A DNA stretch of 64,000 bases from Whitmania pigra. Taxonomy: Eukaryota > Annelida > Clitellata > Hirudinida > Haemopidae. A model generated the notes under the pieces. That model saw only the letters and a program-made list of their open reading frames with translations, was not told where the DNA came from and ran no database searches. Numbering within the stretch: the first letter of the stretch is position 1; the number at the start of each line of letters is the position of its first letter. The stretch spans positions 859,501 to 923,500 of the forward strand of contig JAJTWR010000182.1 in assembly GCA_021613335.1 (NCBI GenBank). Direction: 5' to 3'. Below are positions 1 through 14,300 of the stretch, piece after piece. The translations under genes were made by a program, and so were the position numbers.

Positions 1-1310
1 TGTGGTCTGAACTATTTTGATTAGCTGTTATTGTCATTGTGTTTAGACAGTTAAAGATTAAAATAAACGAAAACGTTACAGTCAAAGTCTCGCACATCAA
101 ACTAGCTTCCTGATTGCGATAAAACGAAACTGTTAAATGTCAATAACAACAAAGACATCATACCTCTAGGTCCCAGTAGAGGAGAATGACGAACCATCAA
201 AGGACTCAACGATTACAGACCATGCTTACAACGGACTTCTGATTGGATATTAGCCAAGATTAGATGTGCATGTGGAATAAAGTTCACTGAGAAGTCCGTC
301 AAAGCCAAATTTCGGGTGTGAGGTATTGAGACAGCATACTATCACGAAGTTGCAGATAGATAAAACGGAATGAAATACCGTACCAGAATCACATCATGCT
401 CCGAATGTGCTCCACTCTCTCGTCAAGGATAAGACTCCCCAAGAGCCAGGATAGGGTTCTTTTGAGGAAACCTTTAAGAGAAGCTAGTCAGGATTGGATG
501 AAGAATTCAGGCAAGGGTTTAAGAACAATCTGATGGATGGATCAGTGAAATCCTTCAGTGACTTCATCTATAATAAGGGGTCATCCGTAAAAGACATCCG
601 CAAAAAGTTGTTGATTTTTAACCCCCATATTATGCAGATATCCGAAACTTTTTGCAGACGTCTTTTAATAAGCAATTCTATTGTCTCATGGAAAAAGCCG
701 ATTGTAGCCGATCTGTAAAATTTGTTCCTTGGAGATCCTACTGATCCAACACCCAGAGCGCGCATTGGTAAAGGTTTCGAATATCGCCAATATAGGCATT
801 CATGGATGACTGATAGTGAACTGATAGTGGTTGTTCAAAATACCCTAGACAAATTGGACAAATGTAAGGCAAATTAACCCTAAATCAGGGACCATTTAAA
901 TGGAGGACCACATCAGGACCATTTGGAATAAGATGGAAACATAATTTTTTTTAATTGCCAACGGATAACGAGTATTTTGAAATAATAGAACGAAATGGAA
1001 AAATAATTTCATATTAAATAACTTTTTGTGCCAAAAAAGATAATTTCTTTGTTATTATTGGCTTTTGACATTTTGTTTCTCTTTTTCGCAGCATAAAAAA
1101 GTTGTTGAGAGTTTTAAATTTTAAAATAATATTTCACCAAATTTAATAAGTAACTTGTGGAACAGAACTATTTACATGACATGTCAAAATCTGAGTAAAC
1201 TCACAACTTATTAGAGGACATACTGTCAAAAAATGAGTACCTTCCATCTATTATGATCTAGCAAATTGCTAAATTAGCCAATCATTTGAGAGCCTTATAT
1301 ATCGGGGTGG
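1..1310. other. No recognisable gene; unassigned sequence
   Basis: No exon of a known family could be read in either strand. The stretch 170-900 is less AT-rich than its surroundings and carries a 74-codon plus-strand open frame near 494-718 without recognised similarity, which may be a decayed transposon. The C-terminal exons expected for the OATP gene (minus strand, ending near 2.9 kb) were not found here. Confidence 0.4.
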
Positions 1311-1319
1311 GATGCCAAA

Positions 1320-2615
1320 GCACGTTTTAATCAATCTACTATTTACATGGGGCCCTTACCCAAGGGTAATCCCAAAGGCCGTGCAAGCTGGGTTGCACAA
1401 GACCTAGTCACGAGGGCGGTTCGGCAAACACAGCAGGGTGAGTGGACAACGTGGGAAGATGTGAAGCAAAGATCCCTTACCTGGAGCGATATATGGAAAA
1501 TGTCCCAGCTCCGACTTGCCTACGCGATAAGGTCAGTGTAAGACCAGTTGCCCTCCAAAAATGGGGTTTGATGGAATACATCGAATGCCAGCCTGTGGCG
1601 GGAATGAGACACTGCATCACGTGCTTAGCAGTTGCAGGAATGCCCTTGCCAATGGTCAGTACACATGGCGGCGTAACCTTCCTTCGAGAATTGTGTGAGG
1701 CCGCAAAAGCAGCAGTCTCCAAAATTTATTTCTTGCCCGAAGGCTTCTCACACCTCTGCAAAAAGAGATATCAAACTTCTAGGCGAGACGTTCTTGCAGA
1801 AGCAAACAATTGGACCGTCGCAGTCGACATAGAAGGGATGAGGCACTACCCCAGGTGCTGATAGAAAGTGGCAAGAGGCCGCATTTAGTGTCCGTATCGC
1901 TGCCGACAAATGCCATCATTCTCTCAAAGCGGATAAGTATGCAGATCTGTCGATCGACCTGGAAGCGAAAGGATACCGGACAGACCTCTTCCTCACCACG
2001 AAGCGTCTTCATACTAGATCTGGCACATGAAGAGCCAGAAGAACTCTTAAGAAAAGGAAAGCCGTCGGTCTCCGGTATAGATGATCCAGAGAACGACGGG
2101 GCCAAGTCATTGGCCGAGACGCGGTATTGTCGGGAGAAATGGGCTAATCGCGGACTCGCAAAGCAATATGAACTGCGGACCAAACCACGGTCGCGAAAAG
2201 GTCCGCGGTTGACTCCCGAAAATTTTTCTCCGGCTACCGCTATAAAGAAATTATAAGGCCCAGTTTGCATATGAGGTGGAGGCGATCTACATAATAAGAG
2301 CCTCGCATGTCGAAGTTTGCAGGTAAAAAGCAGATAGCATGCGACATGAAGAAGCCATTGAGAGCTTTCGCAGTCGCTCCAGTCTAGGCAGCAGTGACCG
2401 ACATAACAAGGCCAACGAGCGCCTCTCATAGTCGGAGGTGAATGTTGAGTCCAGAAAGACAAAAACCGACAGGGACATCCAGCTGATCACCGGATGCGGC
2501 CCGCTCCCTAAAATGTAAGGAGATTCAAAGGGCCGAAAGGTTTGAAGACGGGGAAAACTACTCTGAGTATCCCTGTCGGAGTTCCAAGGTGGAGTAACAA
2601 GAAACATTACAACGT
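1320..2615 (+). mobile_element. Decayed retroelement C-terminal fragment (repeat family R, copy 1)
   Basis: Frames around 1347-2250 read as the C-terminal part of a retroelement protein common in invertebrate genomes. A segment with residues like LHHVLSSCRNALANGQYTWR at about 1608-1675 resembles the Cys/His region after the reverse transcriptase. Near 1855-1990 lies a degraded version of the 'RPDLVLVS...ELTFPWED...KADKYADL' block seen better in copy 2 at 33.1 kb. Reading frames are broken by frameshifts and stops. The tail (about 2290-2610) shares with the other two copies the segments 'gaagccattgagagctttcg' and 'atccctgtcgga'. The PD...E-L-T pattern recalls the restriction-like endonuclease of some non-LTR elements, but the clade is not established. 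No reverse transcriptase core is present, so this is a 5'-truncated dead copy. Confidence 0.65.
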
Positions 2616-2921
2616 TGTCACACCACCGCACGCAGGCATGCAACTTGTGCAAGCAACCTGCAAGCCATAATTCATTATACTAATTCCCAGGGAGAGGAGG
2701 GAATGCTAAACAATATATCACCAGCAAAATGTTAAAGAAACGTATGAAATCCCACCATTAATAAAAGAACAAATCACATCAGAAGTATACTTATAAGATG
2801 ATTTATTTCAACTTATAACTTTGTGGAGGATTTAGAAAAGAAGTATTTTCTCAGGTGTGATAATAGTGATAATCTGTAAATGCCCAAATTCTAAATTTAA
2901 AAATAACTTTCAAATAAGCTT

Positions 2922-5900
2922 ACATGAACCGAATTTTCAATAGAATAGCTGCGTAAACCACAACCAGCATGACAAGCTGAGAAGTACTGCACACCATGTA
3001 TGCTGCATACTGGTTGATAAGGTAATTTAGAACAATGGCAATCTTTATTACAGTCAGCATAGGCAACCCTGGCAAAAATTATGTTCTTGCACATTTATAA
3101 AAGTAATGTTATTATTATTAATGTCATGGACATTAACGATGCAATATTACAATACTAATATAAAATTCAAAAAAATTATTTGTATAATAACATTAATTGT
3201 ACAATATTTTATTGGTAAAACTCACGATTCGTCCATGTTTCCGGGGAATGCATAATTGGATCCAGCAAATGTGACAGACTTACAAGCTAGAAGAAATGAT
3301 GGAAAAAGGAACATGGCAAATATTGACAAGACAATTTCAAAATATAAAATTGAAGCAGGTTCCAGCTTATATTTGGACAAAACCTTCATTCCACACATAC
3401 TTCCTAGCAAGCCGGCAGGTAACAATACTAAACCTACAAATGGATTATTGAAATTAAAACAAATATGTTTTAAATTGCAATTAAACCCATTATAATTCTG
3501 AATGCACATTTCTAACAGTTATTACAAAACTTTAAAAAATTTCTTATTACATCACGATGAATGTTTTGATTAATAGCCAAATAATTAATTTGCTGACATA
3601 AATTATACTTATCAGTTGCTTTACTGTTTGCTTAATTACTTCGAATGGTTAAGAACCTCAAAATCAAAGACAGTTTTAAGTAAAATGATGTTATTAAATA
3701 TAATTGGAAATACCTCACTTCACATCAAAAATAAATTAAATGCAATAATTTCAAAATGCTTACCGAATATAAGAGCAGTTGAATAACTGGAAAGGTCAAG
3801 AAGATTTTCAAATATTTTTGGTCCAAAAAAAGTGAAACCATAATGAATAAAATGCTCCAAAACAGAAAATCCGGTCGTCAAAATAAACTGCTCATTCAGA
3901 ATAAATGATTCAGCATTCGGCAACAGATGCTTAAACAGAGGCTTTGGTTCATTCTTATTTAACATCTTCTTATTATCTTCTTTAATTAAGGACATTGCTC
4001 TGGAAGCTCTTAGATTAACTTGTATGACAGCTGTAATAAATTCTCAAATAAATTCGGAGTTTCAAATAGGGTTCTTCATTAAAACACACTTGGTAACTCT
4101 TCCTCATATCCAAACATGACAATTGAGAGTAAAATGCAAAGGCCACCTATCAATAGATAAGGCAACCACCAACATCCAATCCATACAGATTCATCCATAA
4201 GGAATCTATTACTGGAAAAATTATAAAAGTTAAATTGCTAAATACTTCGTCAATTGAACGCTGAATGCTAAACCATTCAAATTAACTGACAATTTTTAAA
4301 AGAAGATAATGCCACTTTATAAATTTTCAGATACATGTCAGAAATGGTCACAAAGGCCTAGAACCATCTAAGCCTAGTAACATTAGAAGTATCGCGCATA
4401 TTAGAGCCACCACAACCTCAGAGATTTTTACAAGACCTTCTAGCATAAAGTTTTTCTAAAACATTTTTCTAGACCATATTGAAAGCATTTAAAAAGTTAT
4501 ATCAAAGATAAAATTAAATCTTTTTATAAGCCAAAATAACTCAGAAATTTAAGTTACCAATGCCTACTTGCATCCAGGCTAGGCTTGTTAAATTAATTGT
4601 ATTAGCAAATAAAATTTATCATAGATTATATGATATCAAATGAAATATATCATATCATATCATATCATATCAATATTTGCTATTACCACTACAAAAGTTA
4701 TTGCTTCTAATCTTATAATCAGTAACAGTGTTTTTGGTCAGAAGTGTAAATGTTTGGACTCTTCTAAATCAAATTCTACTTATTGTGCAACAAATCAATT
4801 GCTGAATTTGACAAAATATTGAAAACAAACACAACTAAATACTGATAATATCAATAATGATTGCGTTTTCAATAACAATCATTACAATATAAATTAATGG
4901 CTCAAACCTTGTGATGTCATAAGAAGGGAAATCAACAAACAAATTCATAAAAATGGAAGAAATTAAAGCTCCAAAAGCAGGTCCAAAATTGACAAAAAAT
5001 TTTAAGATAACTGAAAGTAATTTTAAATTTAAATTTAAGGTAAATTGTCTTAAATCTGAGATGTGAAACAATTAACGACTTCTTGAAATCTACAATTAAC
5101 ATTCAAAAGGTCATTGAGAGCAATAGAGAAAAGAACTGCTGGGATTTATTAAATGATTATCAAAGCATCATTTATTTTCTAACAAATAATTTATATAATA
5201 AGTTTAAGTTTCTTTATACTTTTCACAATTTTACTTTTTACCTAACGTTTTCTAGAAAATTATTTTATTTTATGAATTTAATATCGTCCCCGATCATTTA
5301 CAATAGATTTTGTGAAAATAAATGAACAAACGTGAGTAATATTCAAGATTCTCCTGCATAACATTATCATTTATAAAGACTAGAGAGCAGGTCAGTATGG
5401 GCATGCTTGCAAATCCAATCAAAAATCTCCCAATAAAGAACATGGGAAAGTAAATAGACATCCCTAATGCACAAGTGGACTCTCCTGAATATCCACTATA
5501 GTCACAAAGTTTTACAACGTCAGCGTACTTCATCTGATCCCAGAAGCTTGGGTAGTAATTTGGAGAAAAACGCTGTGGCAAATAGAACATAATGCATCCT
5601 ATTCCAGTCACTATCAAAAAGATGCCAATCACGAGTGGTCTATGGGTCCTTTAAAAGCAAAATATAAACATATTTCAAAACAGAGCACTAGGCAAAAACT
5701 CAAGATTAAAAATGCAACTTAATCACAAGGAGCAAATTCTTGCAAAGACTACAAAGGAAATTTTGATTTAATCCAGTTTTCTTCACGTCCAATCATTAAT
5801 AATATATATCTAGCTTAATAAGTTGTTTGATAAGTACTATAAGTGCTATGCCATCATAATTTCCATCATTTAAAAACATTGTAATACCACTTACTTACTC

Positions 5901-6516
5901 TTTCCCAAATATTTTTATGAGGAATAATGAAGCAACGGCTCCAAATTCGTGGGCAATAATAATTAAGGAGCTTGTCTGACTTGAGAAGTTGTAACGTCTC
6001 TCAAGGGTCGAAACGGTAGCCCCAATAAGGCCGTTAGCAATATTAGATAAAAAGTTGGCAAAGCAGAGACAAATTAGGGCAAATTTTTCATTATTGAGAA
6101 ATTGGAGTCTCGCTGGTCTACATTCACCCCAGCCAAAACCTTCCTCGTCTTCTTTCTGTGGTTTTGATAATTAGTTAATGGAATGGCATTGCTAACGAAA
6201 TTAATCCACTGGAAATCTTGAATCTGAGTTGCAATGCAGCATATCTTAACTAAATTAAATAAAATTTGTAATTAATTATTACATTAAATACCATTGACTT
6301 AAAAAAATGCAGTCAACAACAGCCATAATTAATCGAACCACAATTGGATTTTTAAAATAATTCGGAGACTCGCAAATTCAAGTACCATGAAAATAACAAC
6401 GTCAAATAATTTTAAATTCGATATTCTAATGTACTTACGCTCCCAGTTTCAATCGAAGTACTCGACACTCCCAATTCAGTAACTGACCGTTTGTAGAAAT
6501 CTTGTAAGTTCAGCAT
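2922..6516 (-). CDS. Organic anion transporter polypeptide (SLCO/OATP family), 3' part missing
   Basis: A sodium-independent organic anion transporter of the plasma membrane (major facilitator superfamily). About eight minus-strand exons are readable: start ATG at 6516-6514 (MLNLQDFYKRSV, donor after about 6437), then about 5895-6165, 5332-5652, 4905-5060, 4074-4206, 3720-3990, 3226-3440 and 2922-3068. Family marks are the CRPARLQFLNNEKF entry into TM1, the STLERRYNFSS loop, and the OATP signature region with MDESVWIGCWWLPYLL near 4150-4200. The Kazal-like extracellular domain reads CNKDCHCSKLPYQPVC...YFSACHAGC in the last visible exon. Transmembrane segments lie between these. The exons for the end of the large loop and the last TM helices (10-12) are not seen; repeat copy 1 lies just downstream, so the gene either continues beyond the left edge or is truncated. 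Exon borders are approximate. Confidence 0.8.
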
Positions 6517-6519
6517 GTT

Positions 6520-8390
6520 CAAGTCTAGCCGCCATCCAAACAAAAAGCAAAATGTCATTAAAGAGAAATTTTAAATATATTCTAATATAATCAAAGCATT
6601 CAAACTTATAATTTCCTTCCCGAAATAACAATCTCAGGCATTTTCAAAATGGAGTCAAAAGATAATTTTTCGATGGTTTCTTCTGATGCTTTAAGCAGAA
6701 TCTAGCTCTTAAAAAACCTTTTTGTAGTGTTAAATCGTAGATTGGCTGAAGGCCGGTTTATCTGTGCATTTTGTTACCAAATGGAATTTCAGCCGGCTAT
6801 GACGTATCGGTGCATGGTTCATATATAAAAATAAGTTATAATGTAAAAGTGCAAATTAATACGAACCATCGAAATATCAAAACTAAAGCTATCAACATTT
6901 CGTGCAAAAATGTTCGGGACAGAAATGCAAAAACAAGATGACAACCCAGATCACCTCGCCGCGGAAAAATATTTCCGAAATATTTTCTTAATATTTCATA
7001 CAATTGGTTACTTAAATTTAGTAGTCTGCTAGATGAGTCATGGCGAATTTTAAGAAGACACTCGCGTAAGCCAATCGGAAAAAGTATAAATAATATATAG
7101 TAAGTTAAAAAATCCAAGACTTATTATAATATAATTTTAATGTATCAACGTAAGTGCATTTTTAATTAATTTAATATTTTTATGCCATTTTTAAAGACAT
7201 AATTTAAGGAAAAGTTTATGACTTATTAAATATTCGGTTTATGTTTTATTTAGTAAATTTTACTATATACTAATTCTTTCCCATTTTCTCCTACCATATT
7301 AGCTTCATCATTGAAATTAGATTTTATTAGCTGCTTTATTAATTGTACGATTTTTTTTAGACAAGTAGCTGATATCACAATTCACAACCAATCAAAAAAT
7401 GTCAGACATAATTTATAGTTCTCCAATCAATTTTTAGACTCAAAATTTTTGGAAAAAGTGAGTCTTATTATGAGAAAACATCGTAAATTTGACGAATATT
7501 TACTTATAAGTAAAACAGTGTTAATCAAATTCATAATGTGATTATTTTAAATTAAATCGCATCAGAAAAGTTTCTAAAAATTCACATGCATTTTTCAAAA
7601 CTCCTGTGTTGCTCAAAATAAGCAATGACGATTGTTAACTGTTAACAAGTTAAAGATACCAGCATTTATAACTTTTTTCATCAGCCAATTGACTCAACGT
7701 GGAACATCACGATTTTCGCTCATTTAGGTCATGATCAATTTTTTTAGAAAAACTGGTATGTATTTTTTGAGAGCTGATAAACAACTCTAAGATAAATATT
7801 TGAAAGTTAATAAAAACATATTTTAGCGTCATTTTCCCCCCATTTGTGTCAAAAATCGCTAGTTTTAAATCATGTGGTGTTAATTATAAAATGTCTTACA
7901 AAGGACATATTTAACATTTGAAGATTGAGAGTTATGCAAGTGCTACGCTACCGTTTGCTTGTGTTCCCGTCAGTTGTACGCGAATTTAATCACGTGTATC
8001 ATTAATTATGTCATCACAAGACATTCTTTTTCATCTCATTATTAATATCATATTTGTTATCATTATTATTATCTTACCAATGGAGCTTTCATCTGAGAAC
8101 AGCAAATATAAAATGAAGTAGGATAAAAAATATCATTGCACCATTTGTTTCAAAGCTTGCTTCTCAAAATCCAAATTAACATTTTATTTTAAATGTTAAG
8201 TTCCACGTAAAATGTTTCTTAATAAATATAGCTTCCATCATTAAATTTCATCTGAAGAGTTCATCTGAATTTTGACACGAATGGAATGTGAATGCCAAGA
8301 GTTCCACTGGAAATAAAAAAGTGGAATTGCTTTTAAGAATTAAAGTGATTGTAAAAAATTAATAAATAATCAATCACTAACTGGTGATAA
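6520..8390. other. Intergenic spacer upstream of the OATP gene
   Basis: AT-rich spacer between the OATP start (6516, minus) and the TUBGCP5 stop (8395, minus). It should contain the OATP promoter and the TUBGCP5 3' flank. A 93-codon minus-strand open frame (6836-7117) has no recognisable domain and is probably chance. Confidence 0.5.
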
Positions 8391-8394
8391 TAAT

Positions 8395-11300
8395 TTACAA
8401 AAACATCAATAACAAGTTTGATAACCCACAATGAGCCTTTGATCCTCTTGCAATCACCTGACTGGCCATGGAAGACAGGAATTGAATGCACTTATTGTAC
8501 TCTATTTCCATATTTTTAAGACTACCTTCACTTTAAAAACAAAAATAAAAACTAAACACGAGACAACAAATGATTGAGCCATACATCATTCATAACGGGG
8601 GTATGTAATCAGAATCAGCATCAAACAATCTAGCTAAGAAAACCTAACTGATAAACTTAAAGTCTAATTAATTACCAACATGACCAATAGCAAGTAAGAT
8701 GAATATATTCAACAATCATTAACCATTCTCTTAATGACTGACCAAATAAGAGAGGCCTTCCACATCCTGCTGATGTCGAGTGACATTTGGAGAACTTTTA
8801 GGATGCAGTTCTTGATGAAGTAAACCTTTCCATGGAGAAGGCACCGATCTTGTAGTGTTTCCAGGTAGCAGGAATGAATGAACAGGAGTTCATCAAAATC
8901 ACGAGCGGAATCAAACTTCATTTGAAACTCAAGTCCAACTGAGTGAAGAATCTGTAAAAGGAAGTGACTGATGTCATTTCAATATTAAAAACATTCCCGG
9001 CATTAAATATTTTGGCTAATACTGGTAATAATAACTATCAAATAAGCTAAATATTAACTGTACATCAAATCATACTTAGGCTTGTGAATATATTCCAAGA
9101 CTATATACAATAATTACTTGCTGGTGGTGTCAGGATTACTTTATGGTTTTATTATTAATAAATAATAAAGAATAATAAATCAGCAACAACAAACACTTGA
9201 AATGATAAAAACGGACCCTAGTCATGATGTAGTTGTGGAAACTGTTGACAAAATGGAGAACCGACATCTTGAAGATGAACATGCGATGCTTCAATGATTT
9301 ATTTGCCTCCGAAATCTGAAGATCTAAATTATGTAAACATTTAATTACAGCATTATTCAGTAAAATAAAGATTTAAATTTAATAGATTATTGGGAGATGT
9401 CAGAGACCTGAGAATCTGAGGCAGTCGAGGGAGTACTTGGCCCACTTGAGTTGGAGAAGGAATTGGAAGATCTGACAGTAACATGCCATACTTTTCGAAT
9501 TGATGACCACGTCACAAGGCCATGGAGCCTTTTAGGAAAATGATCAATTTAAAGTAGCAATGATGTATTAAAGCTAGGCAAATAATCACACACCTGACTG
9601 ACTTGTTTGATTTAAATTAAGATATTATTCACGACTAGTTAACTAATAATACTAGTAATTACAACCAAGCGATACTATTGGACGGATGTTAAAGCTCATG
9701 AATATTCAAATACACACTTTGTAATCCATTACAATGGATTCCAGGCAGCAGATGTTGGTAGAGGGCTCCTTGGAATCCTTCACAACTATGGTTATCCTGG
9801 GTGGTCAGCAATTAGCAAAATTAATTTATTAATTCACAGAAATTACATTTCAGTAACTTATATTTCTGATATATTTAATGACATCATTATTGTTATAATA
9901 CATTATTCACTTAATAATAATTAAGAAATAATTCAAGCCAAAATCAGAACTTCTAAAGAATGAACATGAAAAGTGGACCATTTTCAACCTAATGTAAGCC
10001 TAATGACACTCCTTCACCCCAAAAGCCATGCTTTCCTCGCAATCAACTAACCATGCCAAAAAGAAGTCCGTGCATCAAGAGCATCAACCAATAAAACAAT
10101 CAATATCCCAATCAACCCAATTTTCCACTCAACCAATGAACCCAATTTTCCATTCAACCAATCAACCCAATTTTCCATTCAACCAATCAATCCAATTTTC
10201 CACTCAACCAATCAATCCACCCACCTGTCGAGCTCCTCAGGCCTTTCATCTCTGAAACTTTCACAAAGCATAAACTTCAGGTACCCATCTTTAGACCACT
10301 CCACACCTGAGTCCATCTTTCATTGATTGAAATGAATGTCAATGAAATCAGATTAATATGTTTATTTCATTAAGTGACCATAATCCTGGTAATAATATAT
10401 TAAACCAGCATTTATTAGAATATCAATTCCAAAAGTATGCACCAGTGAAGTTAAAAAAAATATTTGTGATGCAGAGGGGCAAGATTAGACAAGTTGGGGT
10501 GTTGGCCAGAAAAAAGTCAATTGACAATGAATGACTTTTGGTAACTCGATCCCTAGCCATAGCCCATAACCCTGGTAAACTCTGTAGAACTTACTTTTAC
10601 CCATCTTTGCTTATCTTAGCTTATCTTTGATAATATTCTCATCAATCAGTTATAGAAATTCTTATAATTTACAAATCTCAGATGTATAATTGCAATAATT
10701 ATATATTAATAAAATTAATTCATGGTAAATCAGAATAAATGTTGAAGACATGAAAGCACAAAGAATGAACAAATGGACGAACAATTGAATGAATGAATGA
10801 AGGCATGGATGCACTCACAGCTCTGAAGAGGGCAGAATAGAAATCAAACATCATCCTTCCTGACTCCATGAGGAAATATTTCTGGAAGCCAATTTAAAAA
10901 CATAAAATTAACTCAATAAAACCCATTAATTTTAGAATTAATTCAATAATCCAACATGATGCTACAATTAAAAATAAGCTGATGGATTATATGGATTGTC
11001 AGGGAGACATACCTATGGATAGATGGACAAATGACATTATAGCAACAAAAATAATGGCAAAACAATTACAGTAATAATAAAGGTAATTGTGCTTATAGAT
11101 TATAAAATGTAAATCGATTACTTCACTTTTCCAACCTTAATTGAGTTGAGATGTTGGTGGAGATGGCAGTCGTTTCTTATGACATTCAAGAGCTCAAAGG
11201 ATGCTTCTGAATATCTCAGCTGAACGAAACTTTCCAGGGATTTGTGAAGTGAGAGGTGGAAAAAGAAATTACTGCAGATGTTCGAAGTTTCAGGTGCTAT

Positions 11301-14300
11301 TGTTGATGATGATGATTTGCTGCAGAATTGGAAACGAGTTGAAATGAAGTAAAATAATAATAATAATAATAATCACTTAAGTTATTACTAACTGATAAAA
11401 ACAATAGCACTAATTAAAACCTTAACCTGTTATGTTTGGATTCTTCAACATGAGTATCCCTGTGAGATTTGATTGAATTCAAGGCAGATAACAGCAACAG
11501 TGGATCTGTTTCCTTCAACTTCTTTCTCAGTGTTTTAAAAAAGACTTCATCAACCGCTGGAGAAGAGTAAAGTGTTCCAAGGAACCTGGCATTGCAGACA
11601 ATAAATCGTCAATTATTTCACCATTAGTTTCAACCTTCCATTTTCACTTTTGTAAATAAAGAAAGTCATGTGTAATGCAATAAATTAACATATTTTCTGC
11701 ACTGGCATTGCAGGCACAATTCACTGCATTTAAACTGATTTGAACCATAAAATAACAAAAACAAGTGACCTGAGCAACAGACATAACATTTAAAGTCCTA
11801 TTTAAAGAATGGACCCCGAACCAACTTGTCTATTAATGAATCCTTGTTGACATCTTCATTTTCTGATTCATCCGTTTCGTGTCGCTCACTCCTTTCATCA
11901 TTATGATCATCATCATCATCGTACCCACTGTTATTTCCAGCCAAAGAATGATGATCATCCCGACGCAATGCGTTCACCAACGACTCAGAATACAACTGGT
12001 ACAAGGATGTTGCGTCTTGTTGTTTTCGACCGCCAACGTTCATCTTTCGACCTGCAATAGTGTCGAGGAGTTTCAAGGATTTCCCCGCCACAATGATTTC
12101 CTTCAGGACGTGGTTGAGAAATAAGAACGAGCTCTGCAGAAATGGTAGAATGTACCGAATAACATTCTTATTACTAATTATAATTGTTTCTGCACTCTTA
12201 ATTATAAGTCCTAATAACCTCATCACTGTTAGGAATCATAGGTTTGCAAAATAATCTATTTTTTTAAATAATACAATCATGAATAACATGAGATACAAAA
12301 ATATGCATAGCTTTAATCGCCAAATGATGCGAAGTTACATCTTAAACAACTCACATCTTCGCTTTGTTCAATGCAAACTGAAACATCCCAGAACTGTTCT
12401 CCTAAATTTCCCCAGTTTTCATTCCTGCAAGAAAATATATATTGCAAACAATTATTTCCAATTAATCTAGTAGTGGAAGTTTTGAACTTTTAGTGAATGG
12501 CACTGCAAAATTGACAAATATATAATAATGACTGTCACCATTTTAAAAAATATTTGCTTAAATAATGTGAGTAGATGGCATTGACAACAAGCTTCATTAA
12601 AATTGAAATTGGGTCTTCACTTGAAACTTATACATAAAGTACCTAGATAACAAATAATTTCTTGTTTACCTCCTGATGAAGAATTCGTTACATGGATCGT
12701 GGAAAGAACCAAACTTCATCCAATCATCCAACATTTCCAGGTAAGGTCTGCAGGTTTCCATCCATACCTGGAGGATGAGACCCACCTGCAAGATTTCAAT
12801 TAAATCAATATTAATATTGCATTTAACTCCATGGAAATTATAAATAAAATTAAAAATAACAACAAAATAATAATTGTAACAACAATAATCACCATCAACA
12901 TAACAATGATGAAAATAATAAAAGTAATAACTAAAACAATAATAATAATAATAAGAATTAGCAACACTAAAACCCACTTCACGGTCATCAAATGCTGCAG
13001 TCTGGTCAGTCAGCATGAGGCAGCCATAAATTGTGTTCAGCAGATGCGATGTCAGCTTGGAAGGTGACAATGACGATGTTGGTGATGGTGATTGGTCAAC
13101 GAAGCATCTTGGGATCTTGCTGAAAGTTCTTTTTGTGATGCTCTCAAGAAATATTTTGGCAGTGATTGCAATGTTTTGTTGAGATGGCGACAGTGATGAA
13201 GATGATGATGCTGAAGAGAGTGGCCTGATGACTGCCTCTACAAGGAAGTAGTAAAGTATCGAAAGAAGTTTGAACTGAGGTTCAAGTGTCAGCATCAGCC
13301 TGGAGAGAGTCATCGATTCATCTGGAAGAACATTTTCATGTGCACGTTTATTTCTATGATCAAGAAAGAAAATATAATATGCATCATTATAAAAATACAT
13401 TATATATAAAAAAAATGCTTATGTTAAACAAATCAAATTTGGCAAATCACTGAAGATTCTTTTGCAACTTCAAGTATGTATTAATGGATATAGTTATAAA
13501 ACTAGAATGATCATGCCTGCTTCAATAATAATAATAAATAATTGATAATAATCATGGCTGACATGTCACACTCTGCACCGAAGTTATTATTCATTTTCAG
13601 ATAAATATCGTCAACACCTGACAATGAAATGAATTTAACACTAACCCTGTTTGATGACATGTTTATCAAGCTCCACAATAATCAACAGAATGTCATCGAG
13701 CTGTGATGATAATGCTGATGAAAATGCCTGATGAGATTGAGTGATTGTGGAGAAGGAGAAAATCGTCCTGAGATCTCGAACTCCAGTTCCATCCTCCGGA
13801 AATGCCTCAGGGAAATGAAGGACCTTGCGAGAAGCTGCCTCGACGAACTCCTTGATGCATCTCACCATGCTGCCATAAGTGGCTGCCTCTTCTAAAAAGT
13901 GGTGCAGGGAACTCTGGTGTAATTAGAGAGGAAAGGTGATGGTGATTATGATGACAGCATTAAATTAGGTATGTTTTGTCATTATCAACCAGCACAGCAT
14001 TCACAGTTTTATTCAAGTGTTCACCCATATATTAATATGTATCCTTAAATAAAAATAACAATATGATAATATCTGTCTATTTATCTTTGTCAGGATTAAA
14101 CTTAAAATATACAGATGCTTAATCAACTAATATTTAACCAATAGAATTGATCCATGCTGATGATAATGATCTCAACCTCTGCAAGATGAGGCACGACGAC
14201 ACTCTTATTGACACGGTATCTGAAGCCGTCCCAAGGAAATGCAAAGAGGTCTTCAAATCCGTTCAACATCCTTTTGTTTAAATTAAAATTAAGTAAATTA

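Noticed and set aside
494..718. 74-codon plus-strand frame near the window start
   Set aside because: No family signature, splice context or repeat partner in the window.
1779..2462. 227-codon minus-strand frame
   Set aside because: Shadow of the GC-richer retroelement fragment; the plus-strand frames carry the recognisable protein blocks.
10100..10215. Regularly spaced repeats, considered as CRISPR
   Set aside because: Units are contiguous without unique spacers, and the DNA is animal nuclear DNA.
10028..10255. 75-codon frame with repeated STQ/NQP motifs
   Set aside because: Generated by the 25-bp minisatellite in a TUBGCP5 intron, antisense to the gene.
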